DNA of 64,000 bases. It comes from Stenotrophomonas maltophilia (GTDB lineage Bacteria > Pseudomonadota > Gammaproteobacteria > Xanthomonadales > Xanthomonadaceae). The stretch is taken from contig NZ_NIVS01000014.1 of the NCBI RefSeq assembly GCF_002205165.1, positions 33,606-97,605 of the forward strand, read 5' to 3'. The notes beneath the pieces were generated by a model that was not told where the DNA came from, did not search any database, and saw nothing but the letters and a program-made list of their open reading frames with translations. The position numbers and the translations under genes are program-made. This document shows positions 1-7,990 of this stretch, piece by piece; the stretch's first letter is position 1; the number at the start of each line of letters is the position of its first letter.

Positions 1-2230
1 CACCGGCGAAGCGCACCCATACCGGCACTTCGCTGTCGCCGCGGCGGAACTCGCGCAGTGGCGCGCCCCGCAGGGCCAGGCCGACGAAGCTGGCCACCTG
101 CTCGGCATTGAAGCCGAACGCCGCCGCGCGCTCGCGGTCCACATGGATGGACAGCTCGCTGCCCTTCTCGCCGTTGTCGATGCGCACGTCGCGCAGTTCC
201 TTGCGCTGGGCCAGCAGCGGCACTACTTCCTCGCCGATCTCCTGCAGCATCTTGGTCGAGTCGCCCACCAGCTGCACCTGCACCTGGTTGTTGCCACCGC
301 CACCACCGTCGCCCGAGTTGCCGACCACGTAATCGGCACGCGCCGAACGCGGCAGGCCCTTGCGCAGTGCCTCCTGCACGGCCGGCATGTTCTTGGCGTG
401 CTCGGTGTCGAAGGTCACGATCGTGCTGCTGCCTTCCTGCTCGCTGTACCAGGAGTAGACCTGGGTGATGTGCAGCTCCTCGCGGTGATCGTCCAGGTAG
501 CGTTCGACGCGGGCCACTTCCTCGGACATCTGGCCGAAGGTGTAGGCGCCCTTCCAGTTGTAGCCGATGAACACCTCGTGGCCGCCCTCGCCACCGAACA
601 TGTCGATCTTGGTCAGCTTCATCGGCACCAGGCTGATCAGGATCACCATCACGATGCCGAACACGCTCCAGCCGCGGTGCTCCAGGGTCCACTGCAGCAG
701 CGTGGCGTAGCGGCGCTGCAGGCGGGCGATCACGCCGCTGTTGGAATGCACCAGCTTGGGGGTCTGCATGCGCGCGGACAGCATCGGGATCAGGCTCACC
801 GCGACCAGCCAGGAGGCCAGCAGCGAGACCGAGATCGTGATCGCGATCTGCGACATGAAGATGCTGATGTTGTTGGTTTCGCCGAACAGGTTCGGCACGA
901 ACACGATGCAGTGGCACAGCGTACCGGCGCTCAGCGCGATGGCCACGTTGCGGGTGCCGATGATCGAAGCCAGCCGCGGCTGGTCGGGCATCCGCTCGCG
1001 TTCCTGGTAGATGCTCTCCACCACCACCACGGCGTTGTCCACCAGCATGCCGACCGCCAGCAGCAGCCCCATCATGGTCAGGATATTGAGGGTGACACCG
1101 GCGAAGTACATGAAGCCCAGCGTGATCACGAAACAGATCGGGATCGCCAGGGTCACCATCAGCGTGGACGGCCAATGGCGCAGGAAGAAGAACAGCACCG
1201 TGATCGACAGCAGCAGCCCCACCGCGCCGGCCTCGGCCAGCTCCAGCAGCGAGGACGTCACCATCTTGCCCTGGTTGTCGATCACCTTGATCTGCACATC
1301 GCGCATGGAGGGCTGCTTGCGGATCGCCTCGACCTCGGCCAATGCCGCACGCGAGACTTCCACCAGGTTGGCGCTGCGCTCCTTGAAGATGTCCAGCCCC
1401 ACCGCCGGGTTGCCATCCAGGCGCCGGCCGTAGTTCATGCGCGTGGGCTTGAGCCGGATCTCGGCGATGTCGCCCAGGCGCAGGCCCTTGTTGTCGATGA
1501 CCAGATCGCGCAATTCCTGCAGGTCGGTGATCTCGCCCACCGGCTGGATGCGCACGCGCTGTCCGTTGTCGTCGATCTGTCCGGCCGAGATAGAGAAGTT
1601 CAGCGTGCGCAGACGGTCGCTGAGTTCGTTGATGCTCAGGTTATGCGCGGTCAACCGGTCCGGGCTGATCGCGATCTCGACCTCATTCGGCGGGGCGCCG
1701 GAGATGTTGACCCGCGCCACGCCGGGGATGCGTTCGATCCGCCGCTTGAACTCGCGGTCGAGCATGTCGTACGCGCCGGTCAGGTCGGTCGCACTGGCCA
1801 GGCGTACCTTCAGCACCGGGTCGTCGCTGCTGGACCACTTGAACACGTTGTAGCGCTGCAGGTCGTCAGGCAGGTCGCTGCGGATCGCATCGATGCGCTC
1901 ACGGGCATCGGACGCCGCGATGGCGATGTCGCGGTCCCAGTCGGTGAACTCGATGAAGATGCTGGCGCCTTCGGACGTGGCCGAGGAGCGCATGCGCTTG
2001 ATCCCGGTCATCGTCGCCAGCGCTTCTTCGGTCGGCCGGATGATGTTGCGCTCGACCTCTTCCGGGGTGGAGCCGGTATACGGCACCTGCACGAACAGGA
2101 ACGGTGCGGAGATGTCCGGCAGCGCCTCCAGCGGCAGCCGGAACGAGGCGATCAGGCCCACCACCGCCAACGACACAAAACACATGATCGTGGTGATGGG
2201 CCGGCGGATGGAGAACTCGGCAATGCTCAT
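1..2230 (-). CDS. RND efflux transporter permease, second subunit (partial, C-terminus outside window)
   Basis: Inner-membrane proton-driven RND (HAE-1 type) pump. About 743 residues are visible before the window edge. The N-terminus MSIAEFSIRRPITTIM is typical of the family and leads into TM1 and the periplasmic porter domain. TM2-TM6 follow around residues 335-520. The TM4 motif reads GMLVDNAVVVVE, with Asn where many HAE-1 pumps have the second Asp of the proton-relay pair. The ATG overlaps the stop of the upstream permease gene (ATGA), so the two are probably translationally coupled. One adaptor followed by two permeases resembles the MdtABC arrangement, which suggests a heteromeric pump. 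Substrate cannot be told from sequence. Confidence 0.93.
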   Translation of the reverse strand, partial: MSIAEFSIRRPITTIMCFVSLAVVGLIASFRLPLEALPDISAPFLFVQVPYTGSTPEEVERNIIRPTEEALATMTGIKRMRSSATSEGASIFIEFTDWDRDIAIAASDARERIDAIRSDLPDDLQRYNVFKWSSSDDPVLKVRLASATDLTGAYDMLDREFKRRIERIPGVARVNISGAPPNEVEIAISPDRLTAHNLSINELSDRLRTLNFSISAGQIDDNGQRVRIQPVGEITDLQELRDLVIDNKGLRLGDIAEIRLKPTRMNYGRRLDGNPAVGLDIFKERSANLVEVSRAALAEVEAIRKQPSMRDVQIKVIDNQGKMVTSSLLELAEAGAVGLLLSITVLFFFLRHWPSTLMVTLAIPICFVITLGFMYFAGVTLNILTMMGLLLAVGMLVDNAVVVVESIYQERERMPDQPRLASIIGTRNVAIALSAGTLCHCIVFVPNLFGETNNISIFMSQIAITISVSLLASWLVAVSLIPMLSARMQTPKLVHSNSGVIARLQRRYATLLQWTLEHRGWSVFGIVMVILISLVPMKLTKIDMFGGEGGHEVFIGYNWKGAYTFGQMSEEVARVERYLDDHREELHITQVYSWYSEQEGSSTIVTFDTEHAKNMPAVQEALRKGLPRSARADYVVGNSGDGGGGGNNQVQVQLVGDSTKMLQEIGEEVVPLLAQRKELRDVRIDNGEKGSELSIHVDRERAAAFGFNAEQVASFVGLALRGAPLREFRRGDSEVPVWVRFAG

Positions 2231-5200
2231 GCCGGCTCCTGTGCGGTGTCATGGCCGGTATCGGCCATCGACGTCTTGAGATGGCGCCCGCGCTCGCGGT
2301 AGTAGGCATCGCCGCGACGGTCGAGCAGGTCGTACACCACCGGGATCACTACCAGGGTCAGCAGGGTGGAGACCAGCAGGCCACCGATCACGGTGATCGC
2401 CATCGGCGCGCGCACTTCGGCGCCCTCGCCCATCGCCACCGCGAGTGGCAGGAAGCCGAACAGCGTGCACAGCGTGGTCATGATGATCGGCCGCAGGCGC
2501 GAGCGTGCACCTTCCACCAGCGCCTCGCGCTTGGGCACGCCCGCCTCGCGCAGCTGGTTGACCTTGTCGATCAGGATGATCGCGTTCTTGGTCACCAGGC
2601 CCACCAGCAGGATCAGGCCGATGAACACCACCACCGAGATCGGCTTGCCGGTCAGCATCAGGGCCAGGATCGCACCAACCAGCGCCAGCGGAATGGTGAA
2701 CAGGATGACGAACGGGTGCAGCAGCGATTCGAACTGCGAGGCCATCACCAGGTACACCAGGAAGATCGCCAGGCCGAAGGCGAAGATCAGCGAGCGTGCC
2801 GAGTCGGCCAGCTCCTCACCCTGCCCGCCGATGTGCATGCCCACACCCGCGCCCAGCGGCTGCTTGGCGACCATGTCCTGCACTTCGCGCACGGCACCGC
2901 CGAGGTCGATGTCGCGCAGGTTGGCCGAGACCACCGCCACGCGGGTCTGGTCGGCGCGATGGATCTCGCTGGGGCCGTTGGTGGCGACCACCTCGGCCAC
3001 CGAATCCAGCGTCACCGGCCGGGTGCTGCCCGGATTGACGATCAGGCGGCGGATGCTGTCCACGCTGGCCCGGTCGCCTTCCTGCGCACGCACCAGCACG
3101 TCGATCTTGCGGTCACGGAAGCTGTAGCGCGTGGCCACGTCACCGCGCACCTTCTTGACCACCACATCGGCGATCTGCCGCGTGGTCAGGCCGAGCGCAC
3201 CGGCGCGTTCCTGGTCGAAGCGGATCTGGATCTCCGGGAAGCCCTCTTCCACCGTGGATTTGACGTCGGCGTAATGCGGGTTGTTGCGCAGCATCGCGGC
3301 CAGTGCCTTGCCGGCGGTTTCCAGCGTGGCCATGTCCTGGCCGCGCAGCTCCACTTCCAGTGGGGTGGAGAAGCTGAAGAGCGCCGGGCGGGCGAAGTCG
3401 ACCTGCACGCCGGGGTGCTGCTGCATCGATTCGCGCAGGCGCTCGGTGATCGCCGCTTCGGTGCGCGCGTTGCCGCCCCCGGCCATCACCACGGTCAGCT
3501 TGCCGATGTTCTCGCCACTCTCGGTCGGGCTGGCATCCAGCCGGGTGCCGCTGCCACTGACGCCGTACAGCGAGGCGATGCTGTCATCCTTGGCATGGGC
3601 CAGCTGCATTTCACGGACCAGCGCATCGGTCTGCTTCAGCGGCGTGCCGGCCGGCAGCTTGGCGGTCATTTCGAAGCGGTCCTGGGCCAGCTGCGGGATC
3701 AGGTCCGCCCCCAGCATCGGCACCAGCGCCATCGTGCCGACGAAGGCCAGCGCGGCCAGGCCCAGCACCTTGCCCGGGTGGTGCAGCGCGCCCGGCAGCA
3801 GCTTGAGGTAACCGCGCTCGGCACCGGCGTAAGGCTTCATCGCCACATCGCTGGCCTTGCGCATCACCGGCCCGACCACGGCCACCAGGCCGCGCCAGAC
3901 GCGGATCACCGACCAGGCAATCCCGAAGCAGATCCAGCGCACCAGGGTGCCCACGCCGCGACGGCTGCCGGCGACCGGCTTCAGCCAGCGGCTGTCCGGC
4001 TGCCACGGCTGATGCGCGGGTTCTTCGGGGAAGGCCAGCGGCGGGCGGCCCTTGAGCGAGCTCAGCATCGGGATCAGGGTCATCGAGACCAGCAGCGAGA
4101 TCGCAATCGCGATCGCCACGGTCAGCGCCTGGTCGCGGAACAGCTGGCCGGCGATGCCATCGACGAACACCAGCGGCAGGAACACCGCAATGGTGGTCAG
4201 GGTCGAGGCGACCACGGCCATGCTCACTTCGCGGGTGCCGGCGATGGCCGCCTGCAGGATGCTCAGGCCGCGCTCGCGCGCCTTGGCGATGCTCTCCAGC
4301 ACCACGATCGAGTCATCCACCACCAGGCCGGTGGCCAGCGCCAGACCACCCAGCGACATCACGTTCAAGCTCAGGCCAAGCTGGCCCATGAAGAAGAACG
4401 TGGTGATGATCGAGACCGGCAGCGACAGGCTGATCACGAACGTGCTCCAGCCATCGCGCAGGAACAGGAAGATGATCAGGATGGCGAGGATGCCGCCGAT
4501 CACCGCGTCCTTCTTGACGTCGCTGATGGCGTGTTCGATGAAGCGCGACTGGTCTTCGATCGTGGTCAGCTCGGCATCGCCGGGCACCTGGCCCTTGATC
4601 TGCTCCAGGCGCGCACGCAGCGCTTCAGCGGTCGAGACCGTGTTGGCATCGCCCTCCTTGTAGATCGCCAGCTCGACCGCTTCCTTGCCGCCCAGGCGGA
4701 TGATCGCTTCGCGTTCCTTGTAGCCCTGGCGCACGGTGGCGACATCCTTGAGCCGCACCGGCACGCCGTTGGCGATGTTGGTGGAACTGCTGCTGGACGC
4801 GCTCTGTGCCGCCGAGGCCGCAGCGACCGCAGCATCCGAGCCAGTCGAGGCAGCGATCGCGAACATCTGCTGCATCGCTGCATCGGCGGCACTGCCGTTG
4901 CTGCTCTGCGTGGTCACCAGCAGGTTGCGGATGTCCTCCAGATCGGCGAACTGGTTGACCGTGCGCACCAGGTAGCGCTGCGAACCTTCCTCCAGGCGGC
5001 CGCCGGAGATGTTGATGTTCTCTTCCTTGAGCCGCTTGATGACGTTGTCGATCGGCAGGTTGAGCTGGGCCAGCTTCTGCTGGTCGATGTCGACCTGGAT
5101 CTCATCCTCCAGACCGCCGCCGACCTTCACTGCGGCCACACCGGTAACCGGCTCCAGCTTCTTCTTCAGGTCTTCATCGGCATAGCGGCGCAGCTCGGTG

Positions 5201-5736
5201 AGCTGGCGCACGGCCTCGGCATCGCTGGATGGATCGGTTTTGGCCGAGATCACCAGGCGCATGATCGGTTCGGTGGACGGATTGAAGCGCAACAGCACCG
5301 GAGATTTCGCCTCCAGCGGCAGGTTCAGCGCTTCCATCTTGTCGCGCACCTCCAGGCTGGCCTGGTCCATGTTGGTGCCCCAGGCGAACTCGAGCACGAC
5401 ATCGCTCTGCCCGGTACGCGAGATCGATTTGAGCTTGCGCAGGTTCTTGACCACGCCGACGGCCTCTTCGACCGGCTCGGTGATCAGCGTTTCGATTTCC
5501 GCCGGGGCCGCACCGGTGTACTCGGTGCGCACGGTCAGCGTCGGGTAGCTCAGGTCGGGCAGCAGGTTGACCTTGAGATTGCCCAGCGCGATGAAGCCGA
5601 ACAGCATCAGCGTGACGGTGAACATCGCGATGGTGACGCGGCGGCGGGTGGCGAACTCCACCAGGCCGCCGCCGTGGGCACCGGGGCGATCGCCCTGGTG
5701 CGGATCGTTGCCGTGGTCGTTGCCGGCCGCTGTCAT
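2227..5736 (-). CDS. RND efflux transporter permease, first subunit (unusually long)
   Basis: HAE-1 type RND permease of 1169 aa, longer than the usual 1030-1050. It starts with VEFATRRRVTIAMF-type TM1 sequence after a short cytoplasmic tail, and TM4 carries GLVVDDSIVVLE with the canonical Asp pair (around residue 475). Two insertions explain the length. One is a Ser/Ala-rich stretch at about residues 275-325 inside the first porter half. The other is an expanded loop of roughly 85 residues at 560-648 between the sixth and seventh membrane segments. Both ends overlap neighbours by 4 bp (ATGA), placing it between the adaptor and the second permease in one operon. Family assignment is secure; partner and substrate are inferred. 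Confidence 0.95.
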   Translation of the reverse strand: MTAAGNDHGNDPHQGDRPGAHGGGLVEFATRRRVTIAMFTVTLMLFGFIALGNLKVNLLPDLSYPTLTVRTEYTGAAPAEIETLITEPVEEAVGVVKNLRKLKSISRTGQSDVVLEFAWGTNMDQASLEVRDKMEALNLPLEAKSPVLLRFNPSTEPIMRLVISAKTDPSSDAEAVRQLTELRRYADEDLKKKLEPVTGVAAVKVGGGLEDEIQVDIDQQKLAQLNLPIDNVIKRLKEENINISGGRLEEGSQRYLVRTVNQFADLEDIRNLLVTTQSSNGSAADAAMQQMFAIAASTGSDAAVAAASAAQSASSSSSTNIANGVPVRLKDVATVRQGYKEREAIIRLGGKEAVELAIYKEGDANTVSTAEALRARLEQIKGQVPGDAELTTIEDQSRFIEHAISDVKKDAVIGGILAILIIFLFLRDGWSTFVISLSLPVSIITTFFFMGQLGLSLNVMSLGGLALATGLVVDDSIVVLESIAKARERGLSILQAAIAGTREVSMAVVASTLTTIAVFLPLVFVDGIAGQLFRDQALTVAIAIAISLLVSMTLIPMLSSLKGRPPLAFPEEPAHQPWQPDSRWLKPVAGSRRGVGTLVRWICFGIAWSVIRVWRGLVAVVGPVMRKASDVAMKPYAGAERGYLKLLPGALHHPGKVLGLAALAFVGTMALVPMLGADLIPQLAQDRFEMTAKLPAGTPLKQTDALVREMQLAHAKDDSIASLYGVSGSGTRLDASPTESGENIGKLTVVMAGGGNARTEAAITERLRESMQQHPGVQVDFARPALFSFSTPLEVELRGQDMATLETAGKALAAMLRNNPHYADVKSTVEEGFPEIQIRFDQERAGALGLTTRQIADVVVKKVRGDVATRYSFRDRKIDVLVRAQEGDRASVDSIRRLIVNPGSTRPVTLDSVAEVVATNGPSEIHRADQTRVAVVSANLRDIDLGGAVREVQDMVAKQPLGAGVGMHIGGQGEELADSARSLIFAFGLAIFLVYLVMASQFESLLHPFVILFTIPLALVGAILALMLTGKPISVVVFIGLILLVGLVTKNAIILIDKVNQLREAGVPKREALVEGARSRLRPIIMTTLCTLFGFLPLAVAMGEGAEVRAPMAITVIGGLLVSTLLTLVVIPVVYDLLDRRGDAYYRERGRHLKTSMADTGHDTAQEPA

Positions 5737-6878
5737 TGACGGCTCTCCGCCTTGGCCGGTGCCGGCTTGGCAGCGGCGGTGGCGGCCGGCTTGGCGCCGA
5801 TCACCTGCACCGCAGTGCCATCGCGCAGCGCCACCTTGCCGGCGGTGACCACCTGATCACCGGCGGCCAAGCCTTCGCGGATTTCCACCCACGGGCCTTC
5901 GGCATAGCCGAGCTTGACCGGCACGCGCGCCGCCTTGCCATCGCGGACGCGGAATACCGCCGGCTCACCGTCATCGAGCAGCGCCAGGCGCGGCACCACC
6001 AGCGCGTCGGCGCGCTGGTCGTAGTCGATGCGGATGCGGCCGAACATGCCCGGCTGCAGGCCTTCAGCATCTTCGCCGAAGCCGCTGACCACGCGGAAGG
6101 TGCCGCTGCCGGCATCGACCACCGGCGAGATGCGATCCACCGTGCCCGGGAAGGTCTTGCCCGGCAGCGCATCGGCGATCAGCGTCACCGGCTGGCCCGG
6201 GCGCAGCGTGGCCAGCTCGCGCTCGGGCACGTTGAGCGTGGCTTCCAGGCGTGAGTTGTCGACGATGCGGAAGATCGGTGTGTTGATCTGCACGAAGTTG
6301 CCGGTCTTGATCGAGCGCGAGGCGATCACGCCCGAGATCGGCGCGATCACCGTGGTGTAGGACAGTTCCAGCGTGGCCAGCCGGTACTGCGCGCGGGCAT
6401 TGTCGAGGTCGTACTTGATCTGATCGACATCGGCGGCGCTGACCATCTGCTGGCCGACCAGCTTGTGGGCCCGCTGGTAATTGTTTTCCAGCTTGCGCAT
6501 CTGCGCTTCGCTCTGGGCAACAGCCAGGCGCGCACGGTCCGGATCCAGCCGCACCAGCGGCTGCCCGGCACGTACCTGCTGCCCTTCTTCGACCAGAACG
6601 ACCAGTGCGACGCCGGAGGTCTTGGCGACCACCTGCGACTCGCCCCGCGGCTCCAGTGCGGCCGTGCCGGTGTAGCTGGCCGCGACGGCGCGGCGGCTGG
6701 CGGCGACCGCTTCGACCGGTACCGCATCGACCTTCTTTTCGGCCTTGCCGTCCTTTTCAGCGGCGTTGGCTTCGGCGGGACCGGCGCCACCGCAGCCGCT
6801 CAGCAGCAGGGTGGAAGTGATCAGCAACGCGGCGGCACAGCGTCCGGTGCGGCCGAGCAGGAAAGAATGTCGCGACAT
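5733..6878 (-). CDS. RND efflux periplasmic adaptor (membrane fusion protein), lipoprotein
   Basis: Membrane fusion protein of 381 aa that would link the RND permeases to an outer-membrane channel. The N-terminus has a lipoprotein signal with lipobox LLLSGC (Cys29), so it should be anchored to the inner membrane by lipid. Next come a charged Lys/Ala linker, a barrel-sandwich hybrid half (GESQVVAKTSG...), a helical hairpin, the second lipoyl half (VIAPISGVIASRSIKTGNFV) and a beta-barrel/membrane-proximal region, ending in an Ala/Pro/Lys tail. First gene of the leftward operon; its stop overlaps the next start. No outer-membrane factor gene follows within the window. Confidence 0.95.
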   Translation of the reverse strand: MSRHSFLLGRTGRCAAALLITSTLLLSGCGGAGPAEANAAEKDGKAEKKVDAVPVEAVAASRRAVAASYTGTAALEPRGESQVVAKTSGVALVVLVEEGQQVRAGQPLVRLDPDRARLAVAQSEAQMRKLENNYQRAHKLVGQQMVSAADVDQIKYDLDNARAQYRLATLELSYTTVIAPISGVIASRSIKTGNFVQINTPIFRIVDNSRLEATLNVPERELATLRPGQPVTLIADALPGKTFPGTVDRISPVVDAGSGTFRVVSGFGEDAEGLQPGMFGRIRIDYDQRADALVVPRLALLDDGEPAVFRVRDGKAARVPVKLGYAEGPWVEIREGLAAGDQVVTAGKVALRDGTAVQVIGAKPAATAAAKPAPAKAESRQ

Positions 6879-6905
6879 CGTCGTGTCCCTAAGGATGCGT
6901 GGGCA

Positions 6906-6969
6906 GGTGTGGTAGCAAAGTAATGCACCACGTCACGACCACACCATATCCCAAAGGTCATGGTGACCT
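6906..6969. promoter_or_regulatory. Two inverted repeats upstream of the RND operon
   Basis: GGTGTGGT (6906-6913) is matched by ACCACACC (6938-6945), and a second tight repeat, AGGTCA-TGG-TGACCT, lies at 6955-6969. Both sit in the 204-bp gap between the adaptor start (6878) and the cytochrome start (7083). This is where an operator for the pump operon would be expected. No regulator gene is adjacent. Function is inferred from position only. Confidence 0.35.
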
Positions 6970-7017
6970 GCGGCGATGGCTTCCCCGGCCCGGTTTCAGC
7001 TAGATGAAATGGCAGGC

Positions 7018-7023
7018 TATACT
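7018..7023 (+). promoter_or_regulatory. Possible -10 element for the cytochrome pair
   Basis: TATACT lies 60 bp before the first cytochrome start and is a good sigma-70 -10 hexamer. No convincing -35 is present at 16-18 bp, so this is a weak call. Confidence 0.3.
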
Positions 7024-7082
7024 CGGCCCAGTTCCGTACCCCACGCCGGAACGACCAGACCCGTTTATCGGAAAAGGACATC

Positions 7083-7475
7083 ATGCGCCCGCAGCCGCTC
7101 GCCGCTTGTCTCGTTCTGGCCGTCCTCCTGCCCCTCGGGGCCGCCGCACAGGCCGCAACACCCGCTCCTGCTGTACCCGCCACCCCCGCTCCGGCCGCCA
7201 CCGCGCCGGCGCCTGCTGCCGTCACCGGCCGGTTCGACAATGGCCGGGTCCTGGCCTATACGTGCCAGGGGTGTCACGGCATCACCGGGTACAAGAACGC
7301 CTACCCCAGCTACAAAGTGCCCAAGATCGGCGGGCAGACCCGTGAGTACCTCAGCCAGGCGCTGACCGAGTACCGCCACGGCAAGCGCAAGCATCCCACG
7401 ATGCAGGCGCAGTCGATGAGTTTCAGCGAACAGGAGATCGCCGATCTCGCTGTTTACCTGTCCACCGTCAAATAA
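7083..7475 (+). CDS. Secreted class I c-type cytochrome
   Basis: A 130-aa exported cytochrome. It begins with a signal peptide of about 24 residues, then an Ala/Pro-rich linker (residues 25-48) that probably tethers or spaces the domain. The haem motif is CQGCH (Cys61-Cys64-His65), and Met residues near 104-110 could supply the distal ligand. The fold pattern (KVPKIGGQTREYL ... FSEQEIADLAVYLS) matches small cytochrome c5/c553-like domains of periplasmic electron transfer. The next gene, 8 bp downstream, encodes a second cytochrome of the same class, so the two probably form one transcript. Confidence 0.93.
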   Translation: MRPQPLAACLVLAVLLPLGAAAQAATPAPAVPATPAPAATAPAPAAVTGRFDNGRVLAYTCQGCHGITGYKNAYPSYKVPKIGGQTREYLSQALTEYRHGKRKHPTMQAQSMSFSEQEIADLAVYLSTVK

Positions 7476-7483
7476 GCGCGCTC

Positions 7484-7945
7484 ATGTCGAAAGCCACGCC
7501 ATTCCAGCGTTACGCCATCGCCCTGTCCGTTGCCCTGCTGATGACTGCGTGTTCGCAGTCACAGGTGGAGAACAGCGCAGATTCCGCCGCCGATCCGGGC
7601 CACGCCAGTGGTGAACACGGGTCCGGCTCCTCCGCCGGCCTGCCGGCCGGTCGCATCGCCGCCGGTGAGGCGCGTGCCCAGGTCAAGGGCAAAGCCACCG
7701 GCCAGAGCTGCATCGACTGCCATGGGGCGGACGGCAACAAGCCGATCGACCCGACCTACCCGAAACTGGGTGGGCAGTACGGGGATTACCTGGCGCACAG
7801 CCTGCAGGCCTACCGCGCGGGGGATCGCCAGCACGCGCTGATGACCCCGCAGGCGACCGACCTGAGCGATCAGGACATCGCCGATCTGGCCGCGTATTTC
7901 GGCTCACGGCCAACCCAGCTGCGGGATCTGCACGGCCTGAAATGA
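7484..7945 (+). CDS. Lipoprotein c-type cytochrome
   Basis: A 153-aa cytochrome with a lipobox (LMTAC, Cys23), followed by a Gly/Ser-rich linker and a single haem domain with CIDCH (Cys76-Cys79-His80). The distal half (PKLGGQYGDYLAHSL ... LSDQDIADLAAYF) parallels the upstream cytochrome, consistent with tandem duplication followed by divergence: one soluble or linker-tethered, one lipid-anchored. Likely a periplasmic electron carrier; the oxidase or dehydrogenase partner is not in the window. Confidence 0.93.
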   Translation: MSKATPFQRYAIALSVALLMTACSQSQVENSADSAADPGHASGEHGSGSSAGLPAGRIAAGEARAQVKGKATGQSCIDCHGADGNKPIDPTYPKLGGQYGDYLAHSLQAYRAGDRQHALMTPQATDLSDQDIADLAAYFGSRPTQLRDLHGLK

Positions 7946-7950
7946 CGACG

Positions 7951-7977
7951 GTAGAGCCGACCAACGGTCGGCTCTAC
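7951..7977. repeat. SMAG-like palindromic repeat (GTAG type)
   Basis: Perfect 12-bp inverted repeat GTAGAGCCGACC with an AAC loop, sitting 5 bp after the cytochrome stop and just before the convergent uup stop. Such GTAG-headed palindromes are a known repeat family of Stenotrophomonas genomes. Here it could act as a bidirectional RNA-end hairpin. Confidence 0.85.
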
Positions 7978-7990
7978 ATCGATCGCCGGA

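Noticed and set aside
2251..5739. 1162-aa open frame on the plus strand opposite the RND permease
   Set aside because: It is an antisense shadow of a high-GC coding sequence; its product is His/Gln/Arg-rich with no domain, while the minus strand encodes a clear RND permease.
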